NCBI GenBank assembly: GCA_016191525.1
Contig: JACPOK010000026.1
Coordinates: 124,001 to 188,000 of the forward strand
Length of the DNA stretch: 64,000 nt
Direction of reading: 5' to 3'
Source: Burkholderiales bacterium
GTDB taxonomy: Bacteria; Pseudomonadota; Gammaproteobacteria; Burkholderiales; Burkholderiaceae_C
The notes under the pieces were generated by a model. That model searched no databases. It saw only the letters and a list, made by a program, of their open reading frames with translations, and was not told where the DNA came from. Every line of letters starts with the position of its first letter. The first letter of the stretch is position 1. A program made the translations under genes and the position numbers. This document shows positions 7,910 to 16,343 of this stretch, one piece after another.

Positions 7910-9184
7910 CTAAGTTTGATCGGGCCCCGATCCTCGGCGCGCCGCGCCTAGAGGATCGTGCCCATGAATCGTGGCCTCCAGTTTTCTCACCGCCCGCCAG
8001 GCGGCCGGCCCGGAGACTGCGAACAAGATCGCGGCGAGCCCCAGGTACAGCCACCCGAGCATGGTTAGCGAGGCGATGGCCCTGGCGGCGTCCTCCCGGT
8101 AAACAAACGCGAGAACGACTTGTACGGAAAAAAGGGTGGCAAGCACGACTGCGGATAGCAGGCTCAAGCGCAACCGCAGCAACAGAGCCACTCCGAACAG
8201 CGACTGCGCCGCGGTCAGGAAGAATTCCTCGTGCTGCCGCGCGTCCAGCGGCAGCGAGGTGATCGCACCGGCGCCCACACTCATTGCCAGCGGCAGCATG
8301 CCCACCAGCAGTGTCCACTGGTTGATCTTGTCGCTGATCATGGTCGTGAGTCCGCCCTCGGCACGCCCGGACAGGACAAAGAGAACTGCGATGACCACGG
8401 CCGGTGCCTCGCTCGCCAGCGGCGCCAGCCATTGGATCAGAAGAAACTCGTCGATGCCGAGGATCCGCCCGGAGGCGACGATGGATTCGGCGAACGGCTC
8501 GGCCGCCGCCAGGATTACGCCCGCGGCGACGATCGCTAGCCCGGCCATCCACGCCCACTGCTTGCGCGCAGAGAGCTCCGACAGCGCTGCGGCAGGGCCA
8601 GGCTCGTCGTCGGCTTCCAGCTCGGTTTCCACCTTTGGTAGCCGGCTCGTTAGCCAAAGGTAGGTGCCGAAAACCAAGACCAAAATGACCGTGTCAAACA
8701 GATCGATGCGGTTCTTCAGGACGATCGAAAATGCGTAGACGCTGGCCACCAACAGGAACCCCACTTCCAGCACGTTCACGCTTGCCAGTTCGATGGTGCG
8801 CTTGCGGGTGCGCCACCAATGAAGGAACAGCATGAGAGGCCACGCCACGCCGACCAGCAGCCGGTTGGCGCCTGTCATGTTGGCGGCGGCATAGTGCACA
8901 TAATTCGACTCCGGCGCCTTGCCCGCTTGATAGGCGTAGTAAAAATCTACGGCGTATTCTGGCAAGACTGTGATCAGCGCGACCAGAGCCAGTATCAGGC
9001 CTTGTGAAATGCGCTTTTCCGCGGCTTCGGCGCCCCATGAGAGCATGAAGCCCGCCGCCAGCACGGCGAGACCGAACACAGCCGTGTCCACCACGGCATT
9101 GGGGCGCCATCCGCTGATCCTGAAGACGGCAGCAGGGACTATCGCGGTTATCGCGATCGCGAGCAGAACAAGAAACCTTTTCAT
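7910..9184 (-). CDS. CaCA-family sodium/calcium exchanger-like transporter
   Basis: A 424-residue inner-membrane protein with about ten hydrophobic segments. Two inverted alpha repeats are visible: ALITVLPEYAVDF in the first half and QWLAPLASEAPAVVIAVLF in the second, the acidic ion-binding regions of cation/Ca exchangers. An acidic loop (ETELEADDEPGP) separates the halves. The start at 9184 follows AGGGG and begins a hydrophobic segment. In this setting it may export Ca(II) or a toxic divalent cation; substrate unproven. Confidence 0.8.
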   Translation of the reverse strand: MKRFLVLLAIAITAIVPAAVFRISGWRPNAVVDTAVFGLAVLAAGFMLSWGAEAAEKRISQGLILALVALITVLPEYAVDFYYAYQAGKAPESNYVHYAAANMTGANRLLVGVAWPLMLFLHWWRTRKRTIELASVNVLEVGFLLVASVYAFSIVLKNRIDLFDTVILVLVFGTYLWLTSRLPKVETELEADDEPGPAAALSELSARKQWAWMAGLAIVAAGVILAAAEPFAESIVASGRILGIDEFLLIQWLAPLASEAPAVVIAVLFVLSGRAEGGLTTMISDKINQWTLLVGMLPLAMSVGAGAITSLPLDARQHEEFFLTAAQSLFGVALLLRLRLSLLSAVVLATLFSVQVVLAFVYREDAARAIASLTMLGWLYLGLAAILFAVSGPAAWRAVRKLEATIHGHDPLGAARRGSGPDQT

Positions 9185-9296
9185 CTTTTTGCATCCCCTA
9201 TTTGACAATCCGGTCTGCTGCGCTTCGGCATTCTATGCAGCACCAACTCCGGCGGACCAAATACCCCATGGTCGCGCAGCTTGCAATTGTCGCGAC

Positions 9297-9327
9297 TTGA
9301 CCTTGCACCGACTTCATGGTTTCCAAT
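9297..9327 (+). promoter_or_regulatory. MerR/CueR-type promoter for dsbA, copy B
   Basis: TTGACC (9297-9302), 19-bp spacer, TCCAAT (9322-9327) and the dyad ACCTTGCACC...TTCATGGT. It lies 36 bp before the dsbA start and matches copy A at 1475-1505 closely; the similarity extends leftward to CCCCATGGTCGCGCAGCTTG. In both copies a short Cys-containing minus-strand ORF (here 9198-9317) begins inside the operator and ends just before the next leftward gene. Confidence 0.65.
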
Positions 9328-9363
9328 CACGGCCTTGCGAAACCGCATACTTCCAGACCCCTC

Positions 9364-9999
9364 ATGAAACGAAGACTTCTTGCTGCATCTCTTTTGACCC
9401 CCATGGCCGCGTGGATCGTGCCTGCGGCCGCCCAGGGCCTCCCCATGGAAGGCCGCAGCTACCTTGTCCTGCAATCGCGGCAGCCCACGCGCGACGCGCG
9501 CCAAGTGGAAGTGCTGGAATTCTTCGCCTATAGCTGCGGGCACTGCAACGCCTTCGAACCCATGATCGACAGCTGGCAGAAAAAGTTGCCGCGCGACGTT
9601 TTGTTCCGCCGCATCCCGGTGGCGTTTCGCGACGATTTGGTAGTCCACCAGAAGCTGTATTTCGCGATGGAGGCGATGGGCCTCGTAGAGCAACTGCATC
9701 CCAAGGTCTTCGCGGCCATCCATGCGGAACGCAAGAAGCTGGACACGCCCGATCAAATCGGGGCCTTCATCGCGGCCAACGGCGTAGACCGCGTGCGCTT
9801 CCTGCAAGTGCTCGACTCGTTCAGCATCGCGGCAAAGGTAAAGCAAGCCAGCGCCCTGGCGAGCGGCTACGCCATCGAAGGTACGCCTTCTATTGGCGTC
9901 AACGGTCGCTGGCTCACTTCCGGCTCGCTGGCCGGATCCAACCCTCAATCGCTCGCGGTGGCTGAATACCTGATTGGCCTGGCGCGCAAGGGCGGATAG
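9364..9999 (+). CDS. dsbA: DsbA-like periplasmic thiol:disulfide oxidoreductase
   Basis: A 211-residue exported protein: signal peptide (MKRRLLAASLLTPMAAWIVPAAAQ), then a thioredoxin fold with the active site FFAYSCGHCNAFEP, an inserted helical domain and the cis-Pro loop EGTPSIGVNGRW. The CGHC centre is that of a strong oxidant. The start at 9364 is chosen for the signal peptide. It is driven by the MerR-type promoter just upstream, suggesting metal-induced oxidative folding. Confidence 0.88.
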   Translation: MKRRLLAASLLTPMAAWIVPAAAQGLPMEGRSYLVLQSRQPTRDARQVEVLEFFAYSCGHCNAFEPMIDSWQKKLPRDVLFRRIPVAFRDDLVVHQKLYFAMEAMGLVEQLHPKVFAAIHAERKKLDTPDQIGAFIAANGVDRVRFLQVLDSFSIAAKVKQASALASGYAIEGTPSIGVNGRWLTSGSLAGSNPQSLAVAEYLIGLARKGG

Positions 10000-10097
10000 T
10001 GGACGACGATGAAATTCGCGGCGATGGACTTTGCGTCCAGCAATGCTCAGGGCCGATTGGCCTTCGTTCATTGTGTACGGTGGGCGGTTTGTCCTAC

Positions 10098-10128
10098 TTG
10101 ACCCTGAAGCGACTACAGGGTGTATCGT
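10098..10128 (+). promoter_or_regulatory. CadR/PbrR-type promoter of the ATPase operon
   Basis: TTGACC (10098-10103), 19-bp spacer, TATCGT (10123-10128), with the dyad ACCCTGAAG...CTACAGGGT. It strongly resembles known cadA/pbrA operator-promoters. It lies 31 bp before the ATPase start. Confidence 0.8.
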
Positions 10129-10159
10129 GACCTGATAGAGATCAATGGAGAGTCAAGCG

Positions 10160-13100
10160 ATGGATTCCAGCAACACAAAATCGTGCGGTACCGCCGCATG
10201 TGAATCGCTGGCCAGCCAGCCCATGGTGGGCTCGGCGCGGCCAGCGACCGACACCGTCTTCTACATCGAGAAGATGGATTGTCCGAGCGAAGAGCGCCAG
10301 CTGCGGCAGCGCTTGGGCCAGATTGCGGGGGTCGAAGCACTTGGGTTCGACCTGCAGCAGCATCGACTGACCGTGACTCACCGGCTCGACGACCTGTCAC
10401 CTGTGACCTCGGCGCTCGTGGAGCTCGGACTTCCGCCCGGGAGCCACGAAGAAGCGCGCACGGAAGCCTTCCACGTTCCTCGCATGGACTGCAAGAACGA
10501 AGTCGCACAAATCCGCGCCAGCCTTGGACAGCTTGCCGGTGTCGAGGACTTGCACTTCGACCTCGCGCAGCGTGTCCTGACGGTCGCGCATCGCTTGCCC
10601 GATTCCATGGCGGTCATGGATGCGCTCGCGGCCTTGGGGATGCCCGCGACGCTGCGCCAGCCAGGCGAACCGGCAATCCGATCCACCTTCCACGTGCCGA
10701 AGATGGATTGCCGCAACGAGGAGCGTCAAGTGCGCGAGGCCTTGCAAGGCACGGCCGGTATCGAGGAGTTGGAATTCGACCTGCCGCAGCGCCGGCTGAC
10801 AGTCGTGCACCGGCTGCCGGACACGAGCGTGGTTGTCCGGGCCCTGACGGAGATTGGCATGCCGCCAGCGGACGCGCAGCTACCGGCGCAGATGCCGCCT
10901 GCGTCAGTGGCTGCGACCCTGCGCACCGACACCTTCCTCATCGACAAGATGGATTGCCCCACGGAAGAGGGCCTGATCCGCAAGCGGCTGGGTTCGCTCG
11001 AAGGAATCGACGCCCTCGACTTCAATTTGATGCAACGCAAGCTGACCGTGCGGCACACGTTGCCGTCGACTGAGACGATCGTCACCGCTCTGAAGGATAT
11101 CGGCTTGCCGCCGGCCGAGGCAGTTGCCTCCGCCCCCGGCGGCGCGCAGCGCAGCGTCTATCGGATCGAGAACATGGATTGCCCGACGGAAGAAGGCCTG
11201 ATCCGCGACAAGCTGCAGAACATGCCGGGTGTCCAGTCCCTGGACTTCAATCTGATGCAGCGCAAGCTGACGGTCTCGCACACGGCGCCGGCCGCCGAGC
11301 TGGAGTCCGCCCTGCACTCAATCGGCATGAAGGCCGTGCCCGATGCAGGCGGCACTGACATCGAACAATCACCAAAACCCTCCGTGAGCAAGCGTCAGTG
11401 GGCCTTGATGGCCGTAGCTGGCGTGAGCGCCGCCGTCGCCGAAGCCATTGCATTCGGGACGGGAAATGACTCCGCCTGGCCGGTGATCGGTCTCGCGCTG
11501 GTATCAATCGCCACCGGTGGCTGGCCCACTTACAAGAAGGGCTGGCTGGCGCTCAAGAGCGGTGTCCTCAACATGAACGCCCTGATGTCCATCGCGGTGA
11601 CCGGTGCGATCTTGATCGGCCAGTGGCCCGAGGCGGCAATGGTGATGTTCCTGTTCGCCCTGGCCGAGGTGATCGAGGTGCTATCGCTGGACCGCGCCCG
11701 CAACGCGATCCGGGGCCTGCTGGCAATGGCGCCGGAGCAAGCCACCGTGCAGCAACCCGATAGCAGCTGGCTGGAGGTGCCAGCCAAGACAGTGGCCGTG
11801 GGGCAACTCGTTCGCATCCGGCCGGGAGAACGTATCCCGCTGGACGGCGTTCTGGAGAGCGGCCAGTCGGCGATCAACCAGGCGCCGATCACGGGCGAGA
11901 GTATCCCGGTAGCCAAAGCTGCTGGCGATACGGTATTCGCCGGGACGATCAACGAAACCGGCTCCTTCGTCTATCGCGTGACGGCGGAGGCCACGCACTC
12001 CACGCTGGCGCGCATCATCAAGGCGGTCGAAGAGGCTCAGGGGAGCCGGGCGCCCACCCAGCGCTTCGTCGATCAGTTTGCCAAGGTCTACACCCCCGCG
12101 GTCTTTGCGGTGGCCTTGGCCGTCATGCTGGTGCCGCCTCTTTTCCTGGGCGGCGCGTGGATGGACTGGATCTACAAGGCGCTGGTGATGCTGGTGATCG
12201 CCTGCCCCTGTGCACTGGTGATTTCCACGCCGGTCACGGTGGTGAGCGGCCTTGCCGCGGCGGCGCGCCGCGGGATCCTGGTCAAGGGCGGCGCCTATCT
12301 GGAGCAGGGCCGCCAGCTCCGATCCCTCGCCTTGGACAAGACCGGCACCATCACGCAAGGAAAGCCGGTCGTCACCGACGTTGTGCGCATCGGGGCTGAT
12401 GAAGGCGAGGCATTGCGCCTGGCGGCCAGCCTGGCCGCGCGTTCCGACCATCCGGTTTCGGGCGCTGTGGCCAGCTACTGGCGCGAAAAGCATGGTCAGG
12501 CGCTGGGTGAAGCGGACGATTTCGAGTCTCTCACCGGACGCGGTGTCAAGGGTCGCGTGGGCGGGCAGTGGTTTTACCTCGGCAGCCACCGGCTGCTGCA
12601 GGAACTGGGGATCGGCAGCGGTGCCGCAGAAGCGGCACTGAAGAAGCTCGAGGCGGAGGGCAAGACCGCCATCGCCATCGCCAGCCAGCACGAGGCTCTG
12701 GCCGTCATCGGGGTGGCGGACACCGTCCGCGACTCCAGTCGGGAGGCGATCCGCGAACTGCACGCCCTGGGCGTGCGCACGGTCATGCTGACCGGCGACA
12801 ACCAGCAGACGGCGAGCGTGATCGCCCGCGGCGTGGGCATAGACGACGCGCGCGGCGGACTGATGCCGGAAGACAAGCTCAAGGCCATCGACGCCGAACT
12901 CGCCGCGCACGGCACGGTGGGCATGGTCGGCGACGGCATCAACGACGCACCGGCGCTCGCCAAGTCCAGCATCGGCTTCGCGATGGGGGCGGCGGGTACC
13001 GACACCGCGATCGAGACGGCCGATGTGGCGCTGATGGACGACGACCTGCGCAAGATTCCGCAGTTCATTCGCCTGAGCCGCAAGACGGGGGCGATCCTGA

Positions 13101-13258
13101 AGCAGAACATCGTGCTGGCGCTGGGCATCAAGGCAGTCTTCCTGGTGCTGGCGTTGACCGGCACGGCGACCCTGTGGATGGCGGTGTTCGCGGACATGGG
13201 AGCGAGCCTGCTCGTGGTGTTCAACGGCCTGCGGCTGCTGAAAACGCGCGGCGCCTGA
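10160..13258 (+). CDS. pbrA: P1B-type Zn/Cd/Pb-exporting ATPase with five HMA repeats
   Basis: Inner-membrane pump that exports divalent soft metals using ATP. The 1032-residue protein has five tandem N-terminal HMA domains whose loops all read MDCxxE, with Cys at about residues 41, 111, 184, 266 and 341. Membrane segments and the signature motifs follow: ITGES, CPCALVIS (ion-binding CPC), DKTGTITQGKP (phosphorylated Asp), SDHPVS, and GDGINDAPALA. Family members usually carry none to two HMA domains, so five is exceptional. The ATG at 10160 is preferred over 10145 because GGAGAG lies seven bases upstream. It heads the operon of envelope genes to 18188. Confidence 0.92.
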   Translation: MDSSNTKSCGTAACESLASQPMVGSARPATDTVFYIEKMDCPSEERQLRQRLGQIAGVEALGFDLQQHRLTVTHRLDDLSPVTSALVELGLPPGSHEEARTEAFHVPRMDCKNEVAQIRASLGQLAGVEDLHFDLAQRVLTVAHRLPDSMAVMDALAALGMPATLRQPGEPAIRSTFHVPKMDCRNEERQVREALQGTAGIEELEFDLPQRRLTVVHRLPDTSVVVRALTEIGMPPADAQLPAQMPPASVAATLRTDTFLIDKMDCPTEEGLIRKRLGSLEGIDALDFNLMQRKLTVRHTLPSTETIVTALKDIGLPPAEAVASAPGGAQRSVYRIENMDCPTEEGLIRDKLQNMPGVQSLDFNLMQRKLTVSHTAPAAELESALHSIGMKAVPDAGGTDIEQSPKPSVSKRQWALMAVAGVSAAVAEAIAFGTGNDSAWPVIGLALVSIATGGWPTYKKGWLALKSGVLNMNALMSIAVTGAILIGQWPEAAMVMFLFALAEVIEVLSLDRARNAIRGLLAMAPEQATVQQPDSSWLEVPAKTVAVGQLVRIRPGERIPLDGVLESGQSAINQAPITGESIPVAKAAGDTVFAGTINETGSFVYRVTAEATHSTLARIIKAVEEAQGSRAPTQRFVDQFAKVYTPAVFAVALAVMLVPPLFLGGAWMDWIYKALVMLVIACPCALVISTPVTVVSGLAAAARRGILVKGGAYLEQGRQLRSLALDKTGTITQGKPVVTDVVRIGADEGEALRLAASLAARSDHPVSGAVASYWREKHGQALGEADDFESLTGRGVKGRVGGQWFYLGSHRLLQELGIGSGAAEAALKKLEAEGKTAIAIASQHEALAVIGVADTVRDSSREAIRELHALGVRTVMLTGDNQQTASVIARGVGIDDARGGLMPEDKLKAIDAELAAHGTVGMVGDGINDAPALAKSSIGFAMGAAGTDTAIETADVALMDDDLRKIPQFIRLSRKTGAILKQNIVLALGIKAVFLVLALTGTATLWMAVFADMGASLLVVFNGLRLLKTRGA

Positions 13259-13263
13259 GCGCG

Positions 13264-13872
13264 ATGGGCGCTGGCGACATGGGACTGCTGCGGCACTGGA
13301 TGTATGACTGGGGCGGTCTCAACACCCAGCTGATGCTGTGGACCAACCGATCCATGTCTGCCGACTGGATCGGCGTGGCCCGTTCGCTCTCCGCAATCGG
13401 CAGCTATTGGGGCGCGCCACTCATGGGCCTGTTGCTGCTGGGCTGGCGGGCGGTCAAGCGTTGTGAGCCCGCGGCGATGGCACCGTTCCGGTTTGGGGTC
13501 GGTGTCGTGGTCGCTATGCTCCTGGCCTGGATGGCCAAGGCCGCGTTTGCGTTCCCGCGACCGTCGGACCTGTATGCCAACGATATGGTGTGGGTACTTG
13601 GTGAACCCGACAGCCTTTATGCGTTTCCCAGCGGCCACGCTGTCTACACCGCAGCCGTTGTCGCCTGCCTCTGGCCATTGGGTCCCTGGCCTTTCCGGCT
13701 GCTGTTGCTCGCCGTCGCGGCAGCCGTCGGCTGGTCCCGCGTGGCACTGGGCGCGCATTTCCCGGCGGATGTTGTGGCCGGCTTCCTGCTCGGCGCCGCC
13801 TGCGTCGCAGCGACCCATGGTTGGGCCGTGTCGTCGAAGCGAGCAGTCGACAAGTGGCGGGCCACGCGATGA
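13264..13872 (+). CDS. PAP2-family membrane phosphatase (PbrB-like)
   Basis: A 202-residue membrane protein with the three acid-phosphatase motifs: KAAFAFPRP, PSGHA and SRVALGAHFPADV. It probably dephosphorylates undecaprenyl pyrophosphate. In the pbr system of Cupriavidus metallidurans such an enzyme releases phosphate that precipitates exported Pb(II), and position directly after the ATPase supports the same job. The start (13264, or 13279) is not fixed by a strong ribosome binding site. The stop overlaps the next start as ATGA. Confidence 0.85.
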   Translation: MGAGDMGLLRHWMYDWGGLNTQLMLWTNRSMSADWIGVARSLSAIGSYWGAPLMGLLLLGWRAVKRCEPAAMAPFRFGVGVVVAMLLAWMAKAAFAFPRPSDLYANDMVWVLGEPDSLYAFPSGHAVYTAAVVACLWPLGPWPFRLLLLAVAAAVGWSRVALGAHFPADVVAGFLLGAACVAATHGWAVSSKRAVDKWRATR

Positions 13873-14693
13873 CGTTCGGTTTTGCCGCGGCGCTGCGCCT
13901 GGCCGGCCGCATAGACACCGTCAATCGCCAGATGGCGTTCGTGGTGCGCTGGGGCCTGCTGGCCAATGCCGTCCTCATCGCCGGCAATGCGTTCAGCCGC
14001 AAGCTGCTGGGCGTCGCGTCTTCGAGCATGTACGACGTGCAGCCGCACTTCTTCGCGGCGGCGGTGCTGCTGATGGCAGCCTTTGCGCTGCAGCGCGATG
14101 AGCATGTGCGCATCGACGTCTTTTCGGGATGGCTCGGACCACGGGGCATGGCCTGGCTTGACCTGGTGGGGGTTATCGTCGTGCTGCTGCCGCTCTGCGT
14201 GGTCGCTATCTGGGTGACCGCTCCGGAATTCGCGCGGTCCTTCGCCAGCGGCGAAACGCGCGGCAGCCGCGAAAGCCTGAGCACATTTCCCGCGTGGATC
14301 ATGAAGGGGATGATCCCCCTGGGATTCCTCTCGCTGGGCGCCCAGGGCATCGCTGAGGCCGTACGCTGCATCGCCTTCCTCGCCGGCGCCCGCCGGCCCG
14401 ACGCGTGGCGCAGGCCGCGCAGCAGGGCAGCCGTCCATGAGTCCCGAACTCATCGCGCCCGTCATGTTCGGCACCCTGGTGGTCGTGCTGCTGGCCGGTT
14501 TTCCCGTGGCGTTCTCCCTGGCCGCGGTCGCCGCGGTGTTCGGCATCGCGGGCGTTCTCACCGGCCAGTTCACCGCGCCGTTTCTGCTGAACATGCCCCT
14601 GCGGGTGCAGGGCGTCTTCAACAGCGACAACTTCCTCGCGATTCCCATGTTCGTGCTGATGGGCCTGATCCTGGAGCGAACCGGGATCGCTGA
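13869..14693 (+). CDS. TRAP transporter small subunit (DctQ-type), abnormal C-terminus
   Basis: The first ~180 residues are a DctQ-type four-helix subunit (segments near LLANAVLIAGNAFSRK, FFAAAVLLMAAFALQRDEHVRIDVF, WLDLVGVIVVLLPLCVV and MKGMIPLGFLSLGAQG). After ARRPDAWRRP the frame fails to stop. It runs 257 bp into the next gene, adding some 85 residues rich in Arg, Gly and His that look like out-of-frame product. The natural end is probably near 14440, so a small indel may have removed the stop. It partners with DctM downstream. Confidence 0.75.
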   Translation: MTFGFAAALRLAGRIDTVNRQMAFVVRWGLLANAVLIAGNAFSRKLLGVASSSMYDVQPHFFAAAVLLMAAFALQRDEHVRIDVFSGWLGPRGMAWLDLVGVIVVLLPLCVVAIWVTAPEFARSFASGETRGSRESLSTFPAWIMKGMIPLGFLSLGAQGIAEAVRCIAFLAGARRPDAWRRPRSRAAVHESRTHRARHVRHPGGRAAGRFSRGVLPGRGRRGVRHRGRSHRPVHRAVSAEHAPAGAGRLQQRQLPRDSHVRADGPDPGANRDR

Positions 14694-15849
14694 GGACACC
14701 CTCGTTGCCCTCGGCCGCCTGTTCCGAAAGCAGCCAGGCGGCTTGCTGGTGGCCACCCTCATCGTGGGATCCATGCTGTCCGCCATTACCGGGTTCGTGT
14801 CGGCCTCGGTCATTGCCATGGGCCTGATCGCGCTACCGACCATGCTCAAGGCGGGTTACGACCCCAAGCTGGCCACCGGCTCGATCGCGGCCGCCGGCAC
14901 GCTGGCGCAGATGCTGCCGCCCAGCCTGGTGCTCATCGTGCTGGCCGAGCAGGTTGAGGTACCGCTGGTGGAGATATTCCACGCGGCCCTGCTGCCCAGC
15001 GCCATGCTGGTCGGTCTCTACCTGGTGTACGTCGTCGTCGCAACCCGGTGGCGCCCCGGTTTGGCGCCGCCCTTGATAGATGCCACCACCTCCTCCTTTT
15101 CGAACGCGTGGAAGGAGGCTGCGGTGGCGGCCGGTTTTCCATTGATGCTCATCCTGGCAATCCTGGCGTCGATCTTCTTCGGCGTCGCCACCCCGACCGA
15201 AGGCGGTGCGGTGGGCGTATGCGCCGCGCTGCTGATCGGGCTGGCCAAGCGCCGCCTGAGCCGTCAGCGGCTGACCGAAGCGCTCACCAACGCAGGCGTC
15301 TTGTGTTCCAGCGTGATCTTCCTGCTGCTGGGTGCATCCTTCTTCATGCTGGTGTTTCGAGGTTTCAACGGGCAGGCCTGGATCGAACAACTCTTCGGCC
15401 ACCTGCCGCAGGGACAGCTGCCCTTCCTGCTGTTCGTGTGTATCGGCATCTTCTTGCTCGGATTCTTTCTCGACTTCTTCGAGATCGCCTTCATCGTCGT
15501 GCCCCTGATCGCGCCGGTGGCCCGCAAGCTCGGCATCGACATGGTCTGGTTCACCGTCATCGTGGCGGTGGTCCTGCAGACCTCTTTCATGCACCCGCCG
15601 TTCGGCATCGCGCTGTACAACCTGCGCAGCGTGGCACCGCCTGAAGTTCGAACGTCCGACATCTACCTCGGCGCCATCCCGTTTCTGATACTGCAGATGG
15701 TGATGGTGGGCATCCTCGTGGCGTTCCCCGGGATCGCCAGCACACCGCCGCCGCCGGCCACGCTGACAGATAAGCAGGTCGAAGACGCGTTGAAAGCGCC
15801 GCCCGAAGTGGCGCCGGAACCGCCCCCAGACCCCATTCCCACCAAGTGA
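14437..15849 (+). CDS. dctM: TRAP transporter large permease subunit (DctM-type)
   Basis: A 470-residue membrane permease of the tripartite ATP-independent transporters, with about twelve hydrophobic segments and DctM hallmarks such as NFLAIPMFVLMGLILERTG, GTLAQMLPPSLVLIVLAEQ and ATPTEGGAVG. No DctP substrate-binding protein is found in the window, so the transported compound cannot be guessed. The C-terminus carries a Pro-rich extension of about 30 residues. It is embedded between a phosphatase and lspA in a metal operon, an unusual location. Confidence 0.88.
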   Translation: MSPELIAPVMFGTLVVVLLAGFPVAFSLAAVAAVFGIAGVLTGQFTAPFLLNMPLRVQGVFNSDNFLAIPMFVLMGLILERTGIAEDTLVALGRLFRKQPGGLLVATLIVGSMLSAITGFVSASVIAMGLIALPTMLKAGYDPKLATGSIAAAGTLAQMLPPSLVLIVLAEQVEVPLVEIFHAALLPSAMLVGLYLVYVVVATRWRPGLAPPLIDATTSSFSNAWKEAAVAAGFPLMLILAILASIFFGVATPTEGGAVGVCAALLIGLAKRRLSRQRLTEALTNAGVLCSSVIFLLLGASFFMLVFRGFNGQAWIEQLFGHLPQGQLPFLLFVCIGIFLLGFFLDFFEIAFIVVPLIAPVARKLGIDMVWFTVIVAVVLQTSFMHPPFGIALYNLRSVAPPEVRTSDIYLGAIPFLILQMVMVGILVAFPGIASTPPPPATLTDKQVEDALKAPPEVAPEPPPDPIPTK

Positions 15850-15851
15850 AT

Positions 15852-16343
15852 ATGCATCCACATCGACAAGCTCCCTGGTTCTCGCTCGCCTTTGTTGTTC
15901 TCGCCGCCGACCAGGCCGCCAAAAGCACCGTCGACGCCACCACGCCCCTGGGTTGGTCCTATCCGGTCACGGCGTTCTTTAACCTGGTCCATGTCCTGAA
16001 TCCGGGTGCAGCCTTCAGTTTCCTTGCCGGCGCGGGCGGGTGGCAGCGCTGGTTCTTCCTGGCCATTGCGATCGCGGCTTCCGCCTGGTTGATCTGGATG
16101 TTGCGGCAACCTCGGCCGCGCAGCGAGTCGCTGGCCTTCAGTCTGATCCTGGGGGGCGCGCTGGGAAATGCCTTTGATCGAGCCCTGCGCGGACAGGTCA
16201 TCGACTACCTGGATTTCCATCTCGCCGGATGGCATTGGCCAGCGTTCAATGTGGCAGACATCGCCATCACATTGGGCGCGGCTTGCCTGGTGCTTGCATC
16301 GTTCACCGCTTCGAAGCAACCGCAGGCGCAGGAGAAGGCATGA
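15852..16343 (+). CDS. lspA: Lipoprotein signal peptidase II
   Basis: A 163-residue inner-membrane aspartyl protease that cleaves prolipoprotein signal peptides. The catalytic aspartates are in NAFDRALRGQVIDYLDF and FNVADIAIT; four membrane helices are visible, and the early segment DQAAKSTVDA matches the family. The ATG at 15852 is three bases past the dctM stop. In lead operons the homologue is PbrC. With lnt at 2301 it gives the island two of the three lipoprotein-maturation enzymes; Lgt is absent. Confidence 0.9.
   Translation: MHPHRQAPWFSLAFVVLAADQAAKSTVDATTPLGWSYPVTAFFNLVHVLNPGAAFSFLAGAGGWQRWFFLAIAIAASAWLIWMLRQPRPRSESLAFSLILGGALGNAFDRALRGQVIDYLDFHLAGWHWPAFNVADIAITLGAACLVLASFTASKQPQAQEKA

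Noticed and set aside
12574-13818. Long minus-strand open frame opposite the ATPase and PAP2 genes
   Set aside because: Low-complexity product opposite a well-supported gene; a GC-rich shadow frame.
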